Shown piece after piece: positions 24,134 to 33,166 of a stretch of DNA of 33,272 nucleotides. The notes under the pieces are model-generated. The model was not told the DNA's origin and searched no databases. It saw nothing but the letters and a program-made list of their open reading frames with translations. Position 1 is the stretch's first letter, and every line of letters starts with the position of its first letter. The stretch comes from an uncultured Eubacteriales bacterium (GTDB taxonomy: Bacteria; Bacillota; Clostridia; Oscillospirales; Acutalibacteraceae): contig ONDC01000004.1 of the NCBI GenBank assembly GCA_900316495.1, positions 1 through 33,272 of the forward strand, in the 5' to 3' direction. The translations under genes were made by a program, and so were the position numbers.

Positions 24134-25885
24134 ATGAGAAAAACCAAAATTGTCTGTACGCTGGGTCCCGCTACTGACAACGGCGACATTCTCCGCCAGC
24201 TTATGCTGGGCGGCATGAACGTCTGCCGCTTCAATTTCAGCCACGGCGATCACCCGAGTCACAAGAAGCGCCTTGACGCGGTGCTCGCGCTGCGCGAGGA
24301 GCTGGGACTTCCGATCGCAACCCTCCTTGACACCAAGGGTCCGGAGATCCGCACCGGCACCTTCGACCCGCCCAAAGTGGAGCTTGTGCAGGGGCAGAAA
24401 TTCACCCTTACCACCAAGGAAATCGTCGGCAGCAGCAGCATCGCCTCCATCTCCTTCGCCGGTCTGCCGAAGGACGTCAAGCAGGGACAGCGCATCCTCA
24501 TCGACGACGGTCTGATCGAGCTGACTGTCGATTCCGTCACCGATACCGAGATTTTCTGTACGGTCGTCAACGGCGGCACGGTTTCCAATAACAAGGGTAT
24601 CAACGTCCCCGGCGTGCGCCTGAGCATGCCGTACCTCAGCGAGAGGGATATTTCCGACATCATGTTCGGCGTACAGTGCGATTATGACTTCATCGCCGCC
24701 TCCTTTGTCAGAAGCGCGGCGGACGTCATGCAGATCAGGGCGCTGCTTGACAAGCTGCATTGCAACACCATCAAGATTATCTCCAAGATCGAGAACGCGG
24801 AGGGCGTGGAAAATATCGACGAGATTCTCCGCGTTTCCGACGGTATCATGATCGCCAGAGGCGATCTCGGCGTGGAGATTCCGCTGCAGGAGATCCCGAT
24901 CATTCAGAAGAAGCTCATCGACAAGGCGTACAAGGCGGGCAAGATGGTCATTACCGCCACCCAGATGCTCGACAGCATGATGAAGAACCCGCGTCCCACC
25001 CGTGCGGAATCCACCGACGTCGCCAACGCCATCTATGACGGTACCAGCGCGATCATGCTCTCCGGCGAGACCGCCGCGGGCAAATACCCCGTTGAAGCGC
25101 TGCTCACCATGGCAAAGATCGCCGAGCGCACCGAGTCCGACATCAATTACGCGGGCGGCTTCAAGAGCGTATTGAGCAAGATCGGCGACGACGACGTGAC
25201 CGGCGCCATTTCCCACGCCACCGTCACCACCGCCATCGACCTCAACGCCAAGGCGATCATTACCGTCACCAAGGGCGGCGGAACGGCGCGCCAGATCAGC
25301 AAGCACCGTCCTCCGTGTCCCATCGTGGGCTGCTCCCCCGACAAGAAGGTGGTTCGTCAGCTCAACCTTTCATGGGGCGTCACCCCGCTGCTGATTTCCG
25401 AAAAGACCAGCACCGACGAGCTGTTTGACTGCTCCGCGAAGGCAGCCGAGGCGGCGGGTCTCATTCAGTCGGGCGATCTTTGTGTCATCACCGCCGGCGT
25501 TCCGATCGGCGTTTCGGGCACCACCAATCTGCTGAAGGTGCATCTCACCGGCAACATCCTCGTTTCCGGCAAGGGAATTGGCGACACCAAGGTCTGTTCC
25601 AAGATGTGCGTTGCCAAGAACGAGGAGGAAATCGCCGAGGAATTCGAGCCGGGCGACATCATCGTCGTTCCGCAGACCAGCAACCGCCTGTTGCAGTTCA
25701 TGCGCAAGGCGAGAGCCATCATCACCGAGGTGGACGGCGTCAATTCCCATGCCGCCATTGTCGGCATGACGCTGGGCATTCCGGTCATTGTCGGTTGCAA
25801 GAACGCCACCCACATCCTCAAGAACGGCACTACCGTCGTCGTCGACGCGGAGAAGGGCATTGTCTACAGCGGAGATAAGATTTAA
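24134..25885 (+). CDS. pyk: Pyruvate kinase with C-terminal PEP-utiliser-like domain
   Basis: The 583-residue protein converts PEP and ADP to pyruvate and ATP, the last step of glycolysis. The catalytic barrel shows KIVCTLGPATDN, FNFSHGDH, LDTKGPEIRTG (B-domain hinge), KIISKIENAEGVENIDEIL, IMIARGDLGVEIP, and ITATQMLDSMMKNPRPTRAE with the signature Lys/Glu region, then IMLSGETAAGKYPVEA. After about residue 475 the extra domain of Bacillus-type enzymes follows: IIVVPQTSNRLLQFMRKARAI, VNSHAAIVGMTLGIPVIVG, VVVDAEKGIVYSG. It contains the SHAA segment typical of phosphohistidine domains. AAAGGA lies 11 nt before the ATG. No terminator is seen before the tautomerase gene, so cotranscription is likely. 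Confidence 0.97.
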   Translation: MRKTKIVCTLGPATDNGDILRQLMLGGMNVCRFNFSHGDHPSHKKRLDAVLALREELGLPIATLLDTKGPEIRTGTFDPPKVELVQGQKFTLTTKEIVGSSSIASISFAGLPKDVKQGQRILIDDGLIELTVDSVTDTEIFCTVVNGGTVSNNKGINVPGVRLSMPYLSERDISDIMFGVQCDYDFIAASFVRSAADVMQIRALLDKLHCNTIKIISKIENAEGVENIDEILRVSDGIMIARGDLGVEIPLQEIPIIQKKLIDKAYKAGKMVITATQMLDSMMKNPRPTRAESTDVANAIYDGTSAIMLSGETAAGKYPVEALLTMAKIAERTESDINYAGGFKSVLSKIGDDDVTGAISHATVTTAIDLNAKAIITVTKGGGTARQISKHRPPCPIVGCSPDKKVVRQLNLSWGVTPLLISEKTSTDELFDCSAKAAEAAGLIQSGDLCVITAGVPIGVSGTTNLLKVHLTGNILVSGKGIGDTKVCSKMCVAKNEEEIAEEFEPGDIIVVPQTSNRLLQFMRKARAIITEVDGVNSHAAIVGMTLGIPVIVGCKNATHILKNGTTVVVDAEKGIVYSGDKI

Positions 25886-25939
25886 CGTTCCACGGCGCAA
25901 CGACTATAAAATCGAATGATGGCGGAGGTGAGAGAGAAA

Positions 25940-26278
25940 ATGCCGTTCATCAATATCAATACCAACGTTTCCGTGTCGAAGGAACAGGAGGTCGCTGTCA
26001 AGACCAGACTCGGCAAGGCAATCGAGCTGATTCCCGGCAAATCCGAGAGCTGGCTGATGGTTGGCTTTGAGGGAGAACATCCGCTATACTTCCGGGGCAG
26101 CGACAGCGAGAGGATCGCCTTTGTCGAGGTCAGCGTCTACGGAAGGGTCAGCAAGCAGGCAGCCGACAGACTGACGGCCGCCATCACGGACATTCTGGAG
26201 CAGGAGCTTGCCATTCAGCAGAGCTACGTCAAATATGAGGAAGCGGAGATCTGGGGCTGGAACGGAAGCAATTTTTAG
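25940..26278 (+). CDS. MIF-related tautomerase (phenylpyruvate tautomerase family)
   Basis: The start is ATG 25940, which places the catalytic Pro directly after Met (MPFININTNV), as required in the tautomerase/MIF superfamily; an upstream in-frame ATG at 25916 would bury it. GGAGGT lies upstream at about 10 nt. The 112-residue length fits MIF. Other family segments are LGKAIELIPGKSESWLMVGFEG, RIAFVEVSVYGRVSK, ITDILEQELAI and the C-terminal WGWNGSNF. The enzyme trimer catalyses keto-enol tautomerisation of pyruvate-like acids, and the natural substrate in bacteria is unclear. It lies 54 bp after pyk, which produces a keto acid. Confidence 0.92.
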   Translation: MPFININTNVSVSKEQEVAVKTRLGKAIELIPGKSESWLMVGFEGEHPLYFRGSDSERIAFVEVSVYGRVSKQAADRLTAAITDILEQELAIQQSYVKYEEAEIWGWNGSNF

Positions 26279-26350
26279 CGCGTTACGACAAATGAATCCA
26301 CCTCCTGACTTCTTTTATCATTTTACACTAAGTTTGAGGAATTATCCATT

Positions 26351-27082
26351 ATGTCCGATAAACACAGAATCGTTTTAGCCAAGGAGGACTTTTCTCCCGA
26401 CGAATGTGAGCTGATCAAGCAGCTGGCGGGCTTTGACGAAAACGCGCCCGACCCGAAGGCGGAGCTTGACCGATGTCTCTACGACTACCTTGTCTTTCAG
26501 AATAACTACATCTTTGCCTCAAAGAAGATCCGCACCGATCTGGAGATACTGGAGCTTGATTACCGCGTCAATTACGATCACCGCATTCTGAAGAGCATAG
26601 ACAGCCGTATCAAGTCCGTCAAGAGCATCTGCGGCAAGCTGGAGAAGAAGAACATCCCTCTCACGCTGGAAAACGCCGCCTTCGAGCTGGCCGACATTGC
26701 GGGAATACGGGTTATCTGCTACTACATGCGGGATATTTACGAGATCAAGAACCGCCTTTTAGCGCAGGATAACGTCAGCCTGCTGAAGATGTCCGATTAT
26801 ATCGCGGAGCCGAAGCCGAGCGGCTACCGGAGCCTTCACCTGATTCTGTCCACATTGGTTCATCTGCCCTACAAAAATGTAGAGGTGCCGGTGGAGATAC
26901 AGCTCCGCACGGTGGCGATGGATTCGTGGGCGGGTCTGGAGCATGTGCTGAAGTACAAGAATCCCAACGGCGTGTCCGACGAAATATCCGATCAGCTCAG
27001 CGACTGCGCCGACGTCATTTCCGAGACAGACGCCAAAATGCAGGAGATTTACAAGTCCCTTTTCGGAAAGCAATTTGAATAA
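26351..27082 (+). CDS. Small alarmone synthetase, GTP pyrophosphokinase (RelQ/YjbM-type)
   Basis: The 243-residue protein has the RelA/SpoT synthetase domain without HD hydrolase, TGS or ACT domains, as in small alarmone synthetases that make (p)ppGpp from ATP and GTP/GDP. Visible motifs are SRIKSVKSICGKL (ATP site), LADIAGIRVICYYMRDIYEIKNRL, the G-loop region IAEPKPSGYRSLHLIL, and VPVEIQLRTVAMDSWAGLEHVLKYK with the catalytic Glu of ExQxRT. About 70 N-terminal helical residues precede the domain. GAGGA lies 11 nt before the ATG. It follows the tautomerase gene by 72 bp with no clear promoter, so it may be read from the pyk transcript. A hairpin terminator follows. Confidence 0.93.
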   Translation: MSDKHRIVLAKEDFSPDECELIKQLAGFDENAPDPKAELDRCLYDYLVFQNNYIFASKKIRTDLEILELDYRVNYDHRILKSIDSRIKSVKSICGKLEKKNIPLTLENAAFELADIAGIRVICYYMRDIYEIKNRLLAQDNVSLLKMSDYIAEPKPSGYRSLHLILSTLVHLPYKNVEVPVEIQLRTVAMDSWAGLEHVLKYKNPNGVSDEISDQLSDCADVISETDAKMQEIYKSLFGKQFE

Positions 27083-27085
27083 AAA

Positions 27086-27134
27086 GACAATTACGCCAAT
27101 GCCGGGGCATACAATCCTTTACATTGGCGTTTTG
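27086..27134 (+). terminator. Rho-independent terminator of the alarmone synthetase gene
   Basis: ACGCCAATG (27093-27101) pairs perfectly with CATTGGCGT (27122-27130), followed by TTTTG. AAGACAA and TTGTC extend the base of the stem. Confidence 0.82.
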
Positions 27135-27173
27135 TCCAATAACAAAATCTTCACATATTTTTAGAAAAAACGG

Positions 27174-27202
27174 TTGATATTTATTCGTAAAAATGATATA
27201 AT
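27174..27202 (+). promoter_or_regulatory. Sigma-A promoter of the envelope cluster
   Basis: TTGATA at 27174-27179, 17-bp spacer, perfect TATAAT at 27197-27202 preceded by TGA. It is 46 bp upstream of the L,D-transpeptidase start and probably drives the next genes too. Confidence 0.85.
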
Positions 27203-27248
27203 CATCAGTAATTGCTAAAAAAAACGAGCGTCTGACAGAGGTGATCAG

Positions 27249-28847
27249 ATGAAGAAATCCTATAAGCTTCTTTCTACGTTTATTATGCTTGCTTTTGCGC
27301 TGCTTTTTGTGACTGCGGCAGCTTATTTTGCGTTGCATTATAACGATTGGTTTCTTGAAAAGGAACTGCCCGCAAGTCCCGCGGTCAGCTTCTCCGATAC
27401 AAAGGGCAACACGGTCAGTTTGAATATGGAGGACGCCGGAGTGGCTGAGGGAATCTCGGATCAGGCGTTGAGCGAATGGAATATCTATGGGTTTCCGCTC
27501 GGAGAGTCACCGTATTTTATCTATGTCGAAAAAGGGGGACACACGCTTTCGATCTTTGAAAAGGATTCCTATGGGCTATATACCAAAAGGATCTATACAT
27601 GGAGCACAGCAACCGGCAAAACGAATCTGTTGACTCCCGTCGGCGTTTTCGCCGTCGGGGAGAAGGAGGAGTGGCACACATGGCCTGCCGAGACGTTCTC
27701 TCCTTATGCGACCAAGTTTTATTCCTCCGATGATCATTACGGCGGCTTGTTCATTCACGGGCCTCTTTACGGGTATAAGGCATTTTTTTCGGTCTATGAG
27801 TATTCCGTGAGGATGATCGGCACCAATTGTTCGTCGGGATGTCTGCGAACGGAAGCAGAAGCGGCGTGCTTCATCTATGAGTTGTGTCCCGAGGGTACCA
27901 TGGTCAAAATCGTAGAGGGTTCGCCGTTCGGGTTTACGCCCGACAGAGCCGTGATTACCTTCAATCAGACGCGTAAACCCTCTTTGGAAAGTTTTGTCCA
28001 TCCCTCAAAGAAACTGACAAAAATCGGGTTTTCGGAGGAATCACACACCATGGCGCTTGGGGAACAGTACACCCCGGAGATTCTCATGACTCCTGCGGAC
28101 GCGGGCTATGTTGCTCTCGACTGGACCACCAATAATCCCTCAATACTCAAGCTGTCGGGGGAAAGCATCTGGGCGGTAGGCACTGGCAGTGCCATCGTCA
28201 CGGCAACGACCAAGGATAACGGTCTTTCCGCCTCTATGCTCATTCACGTAGCGGTTCACAATGTCGATACCTCAGAAGCGCCGCCGGACGTCGCCGGCAG
28301 TATGAAGGAGGACAACAGCAACATCACCGCGGATTATGAGCCGATCGATGAAAAACTGATTTATCTTAAGATCAACGGGAAGAAGTTTTCCATCAATGAG
28401 AGTGTGAAGCCGCTCCTGAAAAAACTGGGGTCGAAGTATATTCAGAAAAAGCCCGCGCAGAGCTGTGCGTATAACGGTCTGGACAGATTTTTTATCTATT
28501 CCTATCGCAACAACGGCAGCTGTTCCATTTCCACCGTCCCGATGCTGGCGGATGGCGGAGACGCCATCTGTGAGATTGAATTCAAGAACTACACGGACGC
28601 CGATCTGGAATCGTCCAAGGGCATCAGGTTCGGGGATACCCTGGAGGACGTCAAGAGAGCCTACGGTCCCTACTATACGGAGGTTACCATGGAGGACAAA
28701 AAGCACCCGGAGGAATCCTTTGTCCGCGTGACCTACTGGGCGGGGAAGGCCAATGACCCCGGCGTTCCGAGCCTGTATTTTACTCTGGAGCCTGATACCG
28801 GAAGGGTAAAGGGTATGGGCATCTACAGCGCAAAGAATATGGGATAA
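27249..28847 (+). CDS. YkuD-family L,D-transpeptidase with Big_2 domain and unknown C-terminal domain
   Basis: The 532-residue protein is predicted to be anchored by an N-terminal span (about residues 7-30) and to act in the wall. The YkuD catalytic domain at about 85-225 starts FIYVEKGGHTLSIFEKD, has TGKTNLLTPVGVF, the catalytic-loop His at 170 (GLFIHGPL) and the catalytic Cys at 198 (SSGCLR). Such enzymes form 3-3 peptidoglycan cross-links or attach proteins. A Big_2 Ig-like domain covers about 258-335. Residues 345-532 form a separate domain I do not recognise, with GIRFGDTLEDVKRAYGPYY. GAGGTG precedes the ATG by 5 nt. A consensus promoter lies upstream, and the MBOAT gene follows in the same direction. 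Confidence 0.9.
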   Translation: MKKSYKLLSTFIMLAFALLFVTAAAYFALHYNDWFLEKELPASPAVSFSDTKGNTVSLNMEDAGVAEGISDQALSEWNIYGFPLGESPYFIYVEKGGHTLSIFEKDSYGLYTKRIYTWSTATGKTNLLTPVGVFAVGEKEEWHTWPAETFSPYATKFYSSDDHYGGLFIHGPLYGYKAFFSVYEYSVRMIGTNCSSGCLRTEAEAACFIYELCPEGTMVKIVEGSPFGFTPDRAVITFNQTRKPSLESFVHPSKKLTKIGFSEESHTMALGEQYTPEILMTPADAGYVALDWTTNNPSILKLSGESIWAVGTGSAIVTATTKDNGLSASMLIHVAVHNVDTSEAPPDVAGSMKEDNSNITADYEPIDEKLIYLKINGKKFSINESVKPLLKKLGSKYIQKKPAQSCAYNGLDRFFIYSYRNNGSCSISTVPMLADGGDAICEIEFKNYTDADLESSKGIRFGDTLEDVKRAYGPYYTEVTMEDKKHPEESFVRVTYWAGKANDPGVPSLYFTLEPDTGRVKGMGIYSAKNMG

Positions 28848-28962
28848 CAGTCTCTCGTCTGCAAATGTCTTTCAATCCGTTTCCGCTGCGATGGCGGATG
28901 CAATCTGATCATGACTCATCCTGCGCGGCGGCGCTCCGCGTGGAGGAAGGAGATTAATAACA

Positions 28963-30381
28963 TTGGTATTCAGTTCAGCCGCGTTTCTCTTTGCTTTTTT
29001 TCCGGTCTACATAGCGGTGGTCGCTCTGGTACGGAATATCAGGGCTTGCAACGTGCTGCTTGTCGTCATGAGCCTGTTTTTTTACGCGTGGGGCGAGCCG
29101 GTCTACATTCTGCTGATGCTGCTGTCGATTTTGGTCAATTATCTGATAGCGCTCCCCGCTGAGAGGCTCAGAGACGGGGACAGCGTTCAAAAACGCACCC
29201 TGCTTTCGTTAGCTGTCATTTACAATCTAACTGCGTTGGGACTGTTCAAATACGCGGGATTTCTGGTCAGCACGGTCAATGCCGTCGCCGGCATGTCGCT
29301 TCCGGTGCCGCAGATTCCGCTGCCCGTAGGCATTTCCTTTTTCACCTTCCAGACCATGAGCTATGTGATCGACGCCTATCGCGGGACATGCTCTGTTCAG
29401 CGCAATATCGGCAGATTCATGCTGTACGTTTCCTTTTTTCCCCAGCTGATCGCCGGGCCGATCGTCAAGTATCATGATATTGAGAAGCAGCTTACCGTCC
29501 GCCGGACCGACGCCGGAAAGATCGCGGACGGCATGAGACGCTTTATTGTGGGGCTTTCCAAAAAGATGCTGCTCGCCAATGCCGTCGGCAGCGTGGTGGA
29601 CAATATCTATTCGCTCGATGGCTCCGATCTCAATATCGCTCTGGCGTGGGCGGCTGCCATTCTCTACTCCCTTCAGATTTATTTTGACTTTTCCGGCTAT
29701 TCGGATATGGCTATCGGCCTCGGAAAGATGGCAGGGTTCCATTTCCTTGAAAATTTCAATTATCCCTATATCTCGCTGTCCGTGCGCGATTTCTGGAAAA
29801 GGTGGCATATCTCCCTCACCACATGGTTCAGGGAATATGTCTACTTTCCGCTCGGGGGCAACCGCAAAGGCGAGCTTCGCACGGGGGTCAACAGAATGAC
29901 CGTCTTTCTCCTGACGGGCATGTGGCACGGCGCTATGTGGACATTTGTCGTCTGGGGCGTGTTCCACGGGGTCTTTCAGCTTCTTGAAACCTATCTGATC
30001 CATCCGGATAAGTGGAAAAAGCCTCTCGCTTACCTTTACACCATGGCGGTTGTCACCGTGGGATTTTCGATTTTCCGCGCAGACAGCATGGAACAGGCCT
30101 TGCAGCTCCTACGTCAGATGATCGCGGGATTTTCGTTTACCGACGTCGGACTGATCACGCTTCGCGGGCTTTTCACGGCGTATAATCTTTGTATTGTCGC
30201 CATATCCCTCGTCGCCATGACGCCTCTTGTCAAAAACACAGCCGATTCCCTGGCGGCAAGGTATCACGCCGGACAGACTGTCACCTGCATGAAATATGCC
30301 GCCAGCGTTTTGCTGATGGCTCTGTGCATGATGTCAATCGCGTCCTCTTCCTACAATCCGTTCATCTATTTCAGATTCTGA
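28963..30381 (+). CDS. MBOAT-family membrane O-acyltransferase (AlgI/DltB-like)
   Basis: The 472-residue protein starts at TTG 28963: GGAGGAAGGAG precedes it, and MVFSSAAFLFAFFPVYI is the classic AlgI-type N-terminus, so the rare start is well supported. It has about 11 membrane spans. Conserved MBOAT segments are LPVGISFFTFQTMSYVID, FPQLIAGPIVKY, YFDFSGYSDMAIGLGKMAG, FWKRWHISLTTWFREYVYFPLGG and the catalytic His in TGMWHGAMWTFVVWGVFHG near residue 321. The family passes acyl groups across the membrane to a partner that esterifies polysaccharides. The AlgX-like gene follows by 19 bp and is the likely partner. The upstream gap of 115 bp shows no promoter. Confidence 0.94.
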   Translation: MVFSSAAFLFAFFPVYIAVVALVRNIRACNVLLVVMSLFFYAWGEPVYILLMLLSILVNYLIALPAERLRDGDSVQKRTLLSLAVIYNLTALGLFKYAGFLVSTVNAVAGMSLPVPQIPLPVGISFFTFQTMSYVIDAYRGTCSVQRNIGRFMLYVSFFPQLIAGPIVKYHDIEKQLTVRRTDAGKIADGMRRFIVGLSKKMLLANAVGSVVDNIYSLDGSDLNIALAWAAAILYSLQIYFDFSGYSDMAIGLGKMAGFHFLENFNYPYISLSVRDFWKRWHISLTTWFREYVYFPLGGNRKGELRTGVNRMTVFLLTGMWHGAMWTFVVWGVFHGVFQLLETYLIHPDKWKKPLAYLYTMAVVTVGFSIFRADSMEQALQLLRQMIAGFSFTDVGLITLRGLFTAYNLCIVAISLVAMTPLVKNTADSLAARYHAGQTVTCMKYAASVLLMALCMMSIASSSYNPFIYFRF

Positions 30382-30400
30382 CAGAGGGGGGTAAGGCATC

Positions 30401-31855
30401 ATGAACACTCTTAAAAAATCATGCTTGATCGCGTACATTTTGCTGATCGCGGTGGCCTGCAGCCTTCCCTTTGCCGGAATGGTTTTCGGATGGGGCGCCA
30501 AATCCACCGAAAACCGCACCATGACGGGAATGCCTGACCTGTATACCGCGGAGGAGGGGGGCATCGATCCGAATCTGAATTTTACCGCCGAGCTTGGCGA
30601 ATACTATTCGGACAATTTCGGCTTCCGTCAGGAGCTGGTGACTGCCAATTCGTGGTTCAACGAAGCCGTGTTCGGTCGTTCCTCCAATGAAAAGACCGTT
30701 GTGGGAAAAGAGGGCTGGTATTATCTCAGCGAAACGCTAATGGATTATACAGGCGTTTCCGCGTTTTCCGACAGGGGCATCTTCCGGCTGAGAAAAACGC
30801 TTGACCTGATGAACAGGTTCTCAGAGGAAGGCAATATCACCTTTGTGTTTTTTGTCGCCCCCAATAAGAACAGCATTTACCCCGAATACATGCCGGACAG
30901 TATCAGAGCCTCGTCCTCACCGAGCAATCTGGACAGGCTAAGCGCGCAAATGAAGGAAACGCCGTATTATCTGGATGTTAAGACGCTGCTGCGGCAATCC
31001 GCCAAGGACAGAACCCGGAATATTTACCTGAGAAACGACAGCCATTGGAACAATCTCGGCGCGCTTGTCGCCTATAACGCCCTGCAGGACAATCTCAACA
31101 ACAGAATCGACAAATTCGACTACATGCCGATCGACGAGTCGGAGCTGCATCTCTCGCAGCATGAGATCAGCGGAGATCTCACGACGATGCTGTATCCCTC
31201 CGTCGTCAAGACGGATGTACAGTACGAGCTTGGCCTTCCGAAGCAATATTCCTCCACAAAGCCGCTCACCAATATGATGGATCCGGAAATTATCACCACC
31301 TGTCAGGGAAGGTATTACAATATTATCTGCTACCGCGATTCGTTCTTCAACGCGTTTATCCCCATCAATTCCAATGCCTTTGCCAAGGCGCGGTACTCGC
31401 GCACCGCCAAGACTTCCCCTTACGACCTGAACGCTGCCAAAAGCGGTGATTTCAATATCGCCGTGGTGGAGATCGCCGAGAGGAATCTTCCCAACGTGCT
31501 GTATGAGGCGCCGATCATGGACGCGCCGAAGGTCAATAGTCCCGCAGTGACCCGGCGGCGTTATGTCGAGCAGAAATGCTCCTTTGTCGACGACGGCGAA
31601 TCGTTCATCCTTAACGGGGAAATCGGCAACTGGGTGACGCTTGCAAACGATAGCTGTATTTTCATTGAGCTTCGCGACAGCAAGGATAAATCCTTCTATT
31701 ATGAGGCTTTCCCGATTCTGAGCGGAGATTCTTATGCCGACAACGGTTTTTCCGCCCATATCAACAAGTACAACCTGAAAAATGACGAATACCGGATTTT
31801 CCTCCATGTGGGAAATCAGGAGATGACCCACTATACGGAATTGATATTGAATTAG
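30401..31855 (+). CDS. AlgX/AlgJ (DHHW)-like SGNH-fold acetyltransferase partner
   Basis: The 484-residue protein has an N-terminal membrane anchor or signal (about residues 7-30) and an extracytoplasmic body. It begins with the family pattern STENRTMTGMPDL and YYSDNFGFRQELV, then EGWYYLSE. NDSHWNNLGALVAYNAL near 212-228 supplies the DxHW catalytic Asp/His, and CYRDSFFNAF near 310 supplies the Ser. This is the catalytic set of AlgX/AlgJ-type proteins that place acetyl groups on exopolysaccharides together with an MBOAT protein. About 110 C-terminal residues after 375 form a further domain, probably a beta-sandwich (inference). Its immediate placement after the MBOAT gene supports joint action. 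Confidence 0.88.
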   Translation: MNTLKKSCLIAYILLIAVACSLPFAGMVFGWGAKSTENRTMTGMPDLYTAEEGGIDPNLNFTAELGEYYSDNFGFRQELVTANSWFNEAVFGRSSNEKTVVGKEGWYYLSETLMDYTGVSAFSDRGIFRLRKTLDLMNRFSEEGNITFVFFVAPNKNSIYPEYMPDSIRASSSPSNLDRLSAQMKETPYYLDVKTLLRQSAKDRTRNIYLRNDSHWNNLGALVAYNALQDNLNNRIDKFDYMPIDESELHLSQHEISGDLTTMLYPSVVKTDVQYELGLPKQYSSTKPLTNMMDPEIITTCQGRYYNIICYRDSFFNAFIPINSNAFAKARYSRTAKTSPYDLNAAKSGDFNIAVVEIAERNLPNVLYEAPIMDAPKVNSPAVTRRRYVEQKCSFVDDGESFILNGEIGNWVTLANDSCIFIELRDSKDKSFYYEAFPILSGDSYADNGFSAHINKYNLKNDEYRIFLHVGNQEMTHYTELILN

Positions 31856-31869
31856 TGTTCATTTACCAT
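31841..31869 (+). promoter_or_regulatory. Possible sigma-A promoter of trpS
   Basis: TTGATA (31841-31846), 17-bp spacer, TACCAT (31864-31869). The -35 box lies in the last codons of the AlgX-like gene. The -10 is a weak match, so read-through from upstream is equally possible. The 37-bp gap has no room for a T-box leader. Confidence 0.4.
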
Positions 31870-31892
31870 TAGTAGAAGAGAGGTTTTTCAAC

Positions 31893-32924
31893 ATGGCAGA
31901 AGCAAATCAAACCATTCAACAGACAGAAGCGCCCGCAAGGAAAAAGCGCATTTTTTCCGCCATCCAGCCGAGCGGACAGATGACGCTGGGCAATTACCTG
32001 GGCGCTATCCGCAACTGGGTGGAATTGCAGGATGAATTCGACTGTGTCTTTGCCACAGCCAATCTCCACGCGATCACCGTCCGTCAGGATCCCAAAAAGC
32101 TGAAGGAAAACACCGTCAACCTGTTTGCCCTGCTGATTGCGGCGGGCGTTGACCCGGAGAAGAGCATCTTCTTTCATCAGAGCATGGTGCCGGCACACGC
32201 AGAGCTTTCATGGGTTCTCAGCACCTTTACGCAGTTCGGCGAGCTTTCCCGCATGACCCAGTTCAAGGATAAATCCGCCCGTCACGCAGACAACATCAAC
32301 GCGGGTCTTTTCACCTATCCGTCGCTGATGGCGGCAGATATTCTGCTCTATCAGGCGGACATGGTGCCGGTGGGCGAGGATCAGAAGCAGCACCTTGAGC
32401 TGACAAGGGACATCGCCGAGCGTTTCAACGGCATCTACGGCAAGACCTTTGTGGTGCCTGAGCCGTACATCAAGAAGAATGCCGCCAGAGTGAGAAGCCT
32501 GCTTGATCCCAGCAAGAAGATGAGCAAGTCCGACCCGAACGCCAAGAGCTTTATCCTCATGGTTGACGAACCGGCGACCATCATGAAGAAATTCCGCTCC
32601 GCCGTCACCGACAGCGAGGCCAGCGTCCGATATGCCGAAGGCAAGGACGGCATCAACAACCTGATGGAGATCTATTCCGCCTGCACCGGCAAGACCTATG
32701 AGCAGATCGAGGACGAATTCCGCGGCAAGGGCTACGGCGACTTCAAGACTGCCGTGGGAGAGGCGGTCGTGGCGGTTCTTGAACCGATACAGATCAGATA
32801 CAAGGAACTGCTGAGCGACAGGAAGCATCTCGACGAGCTGGCGCAGAGAGGCGCCGCCAACGCGGAAAAAATCGCAAGGCGCACGATAGAGAAGGTTTAC
32901 AAAAGGGTGGGGCTGCTCCGGTAA
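31893..32924 (+). CDS. trpS: Tryptophanyl-tRNA synthetase
   Basis: The 343-residue class I synthetase charges tRNA-Trp in the cytoplasm. It shows the HIGH-like AIQPSGQMTLGNYLGAI near residues 28-45, then CVFATANLHAIT, YPSLMAADILLYQADMVPVGEDQKQHLELTRDIA (tryptophan pocket) and KKMSKSDPN near 207. The C-terminal helical anticodon-binding part ends at 343, the normal bacterial length. A short charged N-terminal extension (about 20 residues, MAEANQTIQQTEAPARKKR) precedes the catalytic domain. GAGAGG lies upstream of the ATG. Proximity to the envelope cluster looks incidental. Confidence 0.97.
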   Translation: MAEANQTIQQTEAPARKKRIFSAIQPSGQMTLGNYLGAIRNWVELQDEFDCVFATANLHAITVRQDPKKLKENTVNLFALLIAAGVDPEKSIFFHQSMVPAHAELSWVLSTFTQFGELSRMTQFKDKSARHADNINAGLFTYPSLMAADILLYQADMVPVGEDQKQHLELTRDIAERFNGIYGKTFVVPEPYIKKNAARVRSLLDPSKKMSKSDPNAKSFILMVDEPATIMKKFRSAVTDSEASVRYAEGKDGINNLMEIYSACTGKTYEQIEDEFRGKGYGDFKTAVGEAVVAVLEPIQIRYKELLSDRKHLDELAQRGAANAEKIARRTIEKVYKRVGLLR

Positions 32925-32946
32925 GGAGAAAACCCGAAAATAAAAC

Positions 32947-32998
32947 AATACCCGCCGGGGCTTTCAGAGAAATACTTCTGAATGCTCCGGCGGTATTT
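32947..32998. terminator. Hairpin terminator between trpS and the convergent partial gene
   Basis: AATACCCGCCGGGGC (32947-32961) pairs with GCTCCGGCGGTATT (32984-32997) with one bulge, and TTCAGA pairs with TCTGAA inside. A/T stretches on both sides suit bidirectional use. Confidence 0.72.
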
Positions 32999-33166
32999 CA
33001 TTCTGCGCGTGATCTCACCTTGACAGGGCAGTTCTCCGTTCTCTGCTCTGCATGATGCACGCATTTAATTCTTCTAAATGATTCTGGTACAACCATGCTC
33101 TCTCCAGCCAATTGCATGTGAAGCTGTTTGTCAGGAACGTGTTGCGTTTACTCAGACGGCACCGTA

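Noticed and set aside
31856-31892. T-box leader for trpS
   Set aside because: Only 37 bp separate trpS from the upstream gene, too short for a T-box, and no T-box sequence is seen.
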